From assembly GCA_013821525.1 (NCBI GenBank), contig JACDGR010000029.1, positions 1 through 16,088 of the forward strand: a stretch of DNA of 16,088 nt, written 5' to 3'. Source of the DNA: Actinomycetota bacterium (lineage in GTDB: Bacteria; Actinomycetota; Thermoleophilia; Gaiellales; Gaiellaceae). The notes under the pieces are model-generated. The model was not told the origin of the DNA. It saw only the letters and a program-made list of their open reading frames with translations, and made no database searches. Below, one piece after another: positions 14,215 through 16,088 of this stretch. The first letter of the stretch is position 1. The number at the start of each line of letters is the position of its first letter. The position numbers and the translations under genes were made by a program.

Positions 14215-14930
14215 CGTTCAAGCGGGGCCGTCGTGACGAACCCGGCGCGACGGTCAAGCCGCGCGACCTGGGACGCGAGGAGGCGCTGCTCGTTGCCGAC
14301 AAGGCGGCGCTCGCGGAAGCTGAGCGCGCGGTGCGGGCGCGGGAAGCAGACCTCGGTGCGGTCGATCCCGAGTTGGACGCGACGGGCTGGCACGCCGCCC
14401 GCGCCGAGCAGGACGAGCAGCTTCGCTTCGCGATCAACGAGCGTGACCGGCTGCGCGACGCCGTCAGCTTCCGCCGTGACCTTTGCAGGTCGGTCTCAGC
14501 GGAGACGTTCGCTCCACGGATCGACGCCATCGAGGGCGCCCTAGCGGCGGGGCGGCAGCGGATGCACGAGCTTGCCGTCGAGATGGCGGAGGTCGAGCGC
14601 GCGCAGGCCGAACGAGAGGTGGCGCTCGACCGTGTGCGCGACGAGCGCGACGAGGCGGCCGAACGGTTCCTGCTTCCGTCTGAGAAAAACGAGGCGCTGC
14701 GGACGGCAAAGTATTTTCGCGAGGAGGCGCAGCGGATTCGTGAGCAGCGTGCGGCGGGCTTCAACCCTCGTGTGCCGCCCGGTGCAAAGCGCTACCTCAA
14801 CGAGCCGGACACCCGTCGTGAGGATGCTCAGCGGATCGCAGACGCCGACCGCGCGAGCTTCCCTGGCCCTGGCGCGCGCGCAGCCGGTATCTCGCGCTTC
14901 GGCGACGGCAACACCGCGCGCCTCGGTTAA
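14205..14930 (+). CDS. Coiled-coil phage-type hypothetical protein
   Basis: From GTG 14205 the product is 241 residues. It starts MALTFKRGRRDEPGATVKP, then is almost wholly charged helix (about 25-190) in Ala/Glu/Arg/Asp heptad-like runs such as EQLRFAINERDRLRDAV and ERAQAEREVALDRVRDERDE. A short tail has SEKNEALRTAKYFREEAQRI and ARAAGISRFGDGNTARLG. No enzyme motif or membrane segment is seen. The frame is open upstream to 13899, but that part is a shadow of the 146-residue gene. Position just before the terminase genes suggests a structural, scaffold-like or DNA-packaging accessory role; this is only an inference. Confidence 0.7.
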   Translation: MALTFKRGRRDEPGATVKPRDLGREEALLVADKAALAEAERAVRAREADLGAVDPELDATGWHAARAEQDEQLRFAINERDRLRDAVSFRRDLCRSVSAETFAPRIDAIEGALAAGRQRMHELAVEMAEVERAQAEREVALDRVRDERDEAAERFLLPSEKNEALRTAKYFREEAQRIREQRAAGFNPRVPPGAKRYLNEPDTRREDAQRIADADRASFPGPGARAAGISRFGDGNTARLG

Positions 14931-14937
14931 GTCCGCG

Positions 14938-15330
14938 ATGGGTGCGCCGGTCGGCAACGTCAGCGCCGTCTCGCACGGCGCTACTAGCGAGCGCAAGATT
15001 CGACCGTTAGCTCGCAACCACAGACGCCGTGTTCTGCGCCAGATCGGACTACGTTCCAGCGATCTCGACGCGGTCGGTCGCGGCTACTTGGATCTCTATG
15101 TGCGGCTCGTCGCGAAGCTCGACCTGCTCGACGAGCACCTCGACTCTGTCGGCTTGCTCAAGGCGAACGGCGAGCCGCAGGGCGCGACGAAGTTCTACAT
15201 CTCCCTCGCGAATAGCGCCCGCCTCAGCCTCGCCCGGTTGGAGGAGCATGTACGGGCACGTCAGAACGACCCGGTGATCGACCTGAATCGCTACTTGGAG
15301 GCGAAGCGTGACGCTCCACGCGCCTCCTAA
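14938..15330 (+). CDS. Terminase small-subunit-like protein
   Basis: The 130-residue product begins MGAPVGNVSAVSHGATSERK, a variant of the GxPxGNxNAxxHG opening seen in many phage terminase small subunits. A helical body follows (LGLRSSDLDAVGRG-type helices, YVRLVAKLDLLDEHLDSVG, FYISLANSARLSLARLEEHV). Small subunits recognise phage DNA and load the large subunit. It lies directly before terL and overlaps it by 23 bp, the usual order. ATG 14938 has no clear Shine-Dalgarno and is 8 bp past the previous stop; the frame is open further upstream but without similarity. Assignment rests on the N-terminal motif and position. Confidence 0.7.
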   Translation: MGAPVGNVSAVSHGATSERKIRPLARNHRRRVLRQIGLRSSDLDAVGRGYLDLYVRLVAKLDLLDEHLDSVGLLKANGEPQGATKFYISLANSARLSLARLEEHVRARQNDPVIDLNRYLEAKRDAPRAS

Positions 15331-16088
15331 AGGGCTTCTGCAGGCGTGCGACGACGCGCGCCTCCTGAACTTCCCGCTCTGGCCGAAGCAGCGCGAACTT
15401 CTGCGCGCGGTCGAGAACGGCCCGAGGCTGCACGTGTGGGCCGTTGGCCGACGAAGCGGCAAGACGACCCTCTCGGCGCTGGCCGCTCTGTGGGACTGTT
15501 TGCTGCGTCCCGACCTCGACGGGCTTGTGCGGCCCGGAGAACGCCGCTACGCCGTCTGCGTCGCGACGAACCTGCGGCAAGCGCGCTTGTTCGTCGCTGC
15601 GGCCCGGTCGGTTGTCGAGCGCTCGCCGCTACTCGCTCGGCTCGTGGAGTCCGTCACGGACGATGAGATTCTCTTTCGCAACGGCAGCGCGCTCGCCGCG
15701 TTTCCCGCCACGTCGCGCGGCGCGCGCGGCTGGCCGATTAGCTCGCTGCTCCTTGACGAGGCGGCGCACATGGTGGACACGGAAGGGAACGCCGCCGCCG
15801 AGCAGGTCTACCGTGCGCTCGTGCCGTCAACCGCGCAGTTCGGCGACCGGGCGCGCGTGATCGTCGCCTCGACGCCGTGGGGTACTGGCGGTCTGTTCGC
15901 CGACCTGTTCGCGAAGGTCGCGGCGGGCGACCTGGACGACGCACACGCGGTAACGGCTACCTCGGCGGAAGTGAACCCGACGCTCGACCCGGCGTTCCTG
16001 AGCCGTGAGCACGCCCGCGACCCTGAGGCGTTCCGCGCCGAGTACCTCGCCGAGTTCGTCGGCAGCGGCGGCGCGTACATCGACCCGA
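15308..16088 (+). CDS. Phage terminase large subunit, N-terminal ATPase part (runs off the window)
   Basis: The large terminase subunit is the ATP-driven motor and nuclease that packs DNA into the capsid. The visible 260 residues contain the Walker A-type GRRSGKTT at 47-54 (HVWAVGRRSGKTTLSALAA), Walker B LLLDE at 147-151 (ISSLLLDEAAHMVD), the coupling motif ASTPWGTGG near 187-195, and the linker FRAEYLAEFVGSGGAYIDP leading towards the nuclease domain. GTG 15308 has GGAGG six bases upstream inside the terS gene, which supports this start. The frame is open to the window edge, so the nuclease domain is not seen. Confidence 0.95.
   Translation, partial: MTLHAPPKGLLQACDDARLLNFPLWPKQRELLRAVENGPRLHVWAVGRRSGKTTLSALAALWDCLLRPDLDGLVRPGERRYAVCVATNLRQARLFVAAARSVVERSPLLARLVESVTDDEILFRNGSALAAFPATSRGARGWPISSLLLDEAAHMVDTEGNAAAEQVYRALVPSTAQFGDRARVIVASTPWGTGGLFADLFAKVAAGDLDDAHAVTATSAEVNPTLDPAFLSREHARDPEAFRAEYLAEFVGSGGAYIDP

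Noticed and set aside
13505..14764. Minus-strand 419-codon frame
   Set aside because: Ser/Arg/Ala-rich shadow of the HTH, 146-residue and coiled-coil genes, which have ribosome binding sites and sensible protein character.

Overview
The window is GC-rich, with dense and often overlapping genes, GTG/TTG starts, little Shine-Dalgarno signal at several starts and at least one near-leaderless promoter. Together with a pyrR-pyrB-pyrC-carA-carB operon and LexA sites of the CGAAC-N4-GTTCG type, this points to Actinobacteriota. Thermoleophilia is my best guess; it is an inference from protein feel and gene order, not a demonstrated placement.

Positions 1-6753 (minus strand) hold the pyrimidine operon: pyrR, pyrB, pyrC, carA and carB, joined by overlaps of a few bases. 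A PyrR-binding hairpin abuts the pyrR ribosome binding site. This suggests that UMP-loaded PyrR represses translation of its own operon, as described for mycobacteria. carB runs off the left edge and carries one in-frame TAG at codon 287 inside an otherwise well-conserved reading frame.

Positions 6842-9495: an M29 aminopeptidase runs divergently from the pyr operon (plus strand) and converges on RNase Z (minus strand). Three 47-48 bp hairpin-forming repeats lie between the two. Upstream of rnz is a tiny membrane-anchored LysM protein. Its promoter (TTGACA, 17 bp, TAATGT) has one LexA box filling the spacer and a second over the start codon. This fits an SOS-induced, YneA/DivS-like cell-division suppressor.

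Positions 9530-12910 (minus strand): an enolase-superfamily epimerase (DgcA-like) and a DUF1611 protein (DgcN-like) overlap and probably form a D-glutamate salvage pair. They are followed by a secreted clan-A glycoside hydrolase broken by two small deletions and lacking a standard start codon.

Positions 12973-13045: tRNA-Arg(CCG). Everything after it, to the right edge, is a plus-strand phage-type block: two small unknown genes, a MerR/excisionase-like HTH protein, a coiled-coil protein, a terminase small-subunit-like protein and the N-terminal ATPase part of terminase large subunit. I read this as one end of a prophage or phage-derived island next to the tRNA gene; integrase, capsid genes and the other attachment site are not in the window.

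No stretch longer than 300 bases lacks a gene. The longest gene-free stretch is the repeat-bearing 8045-8198.
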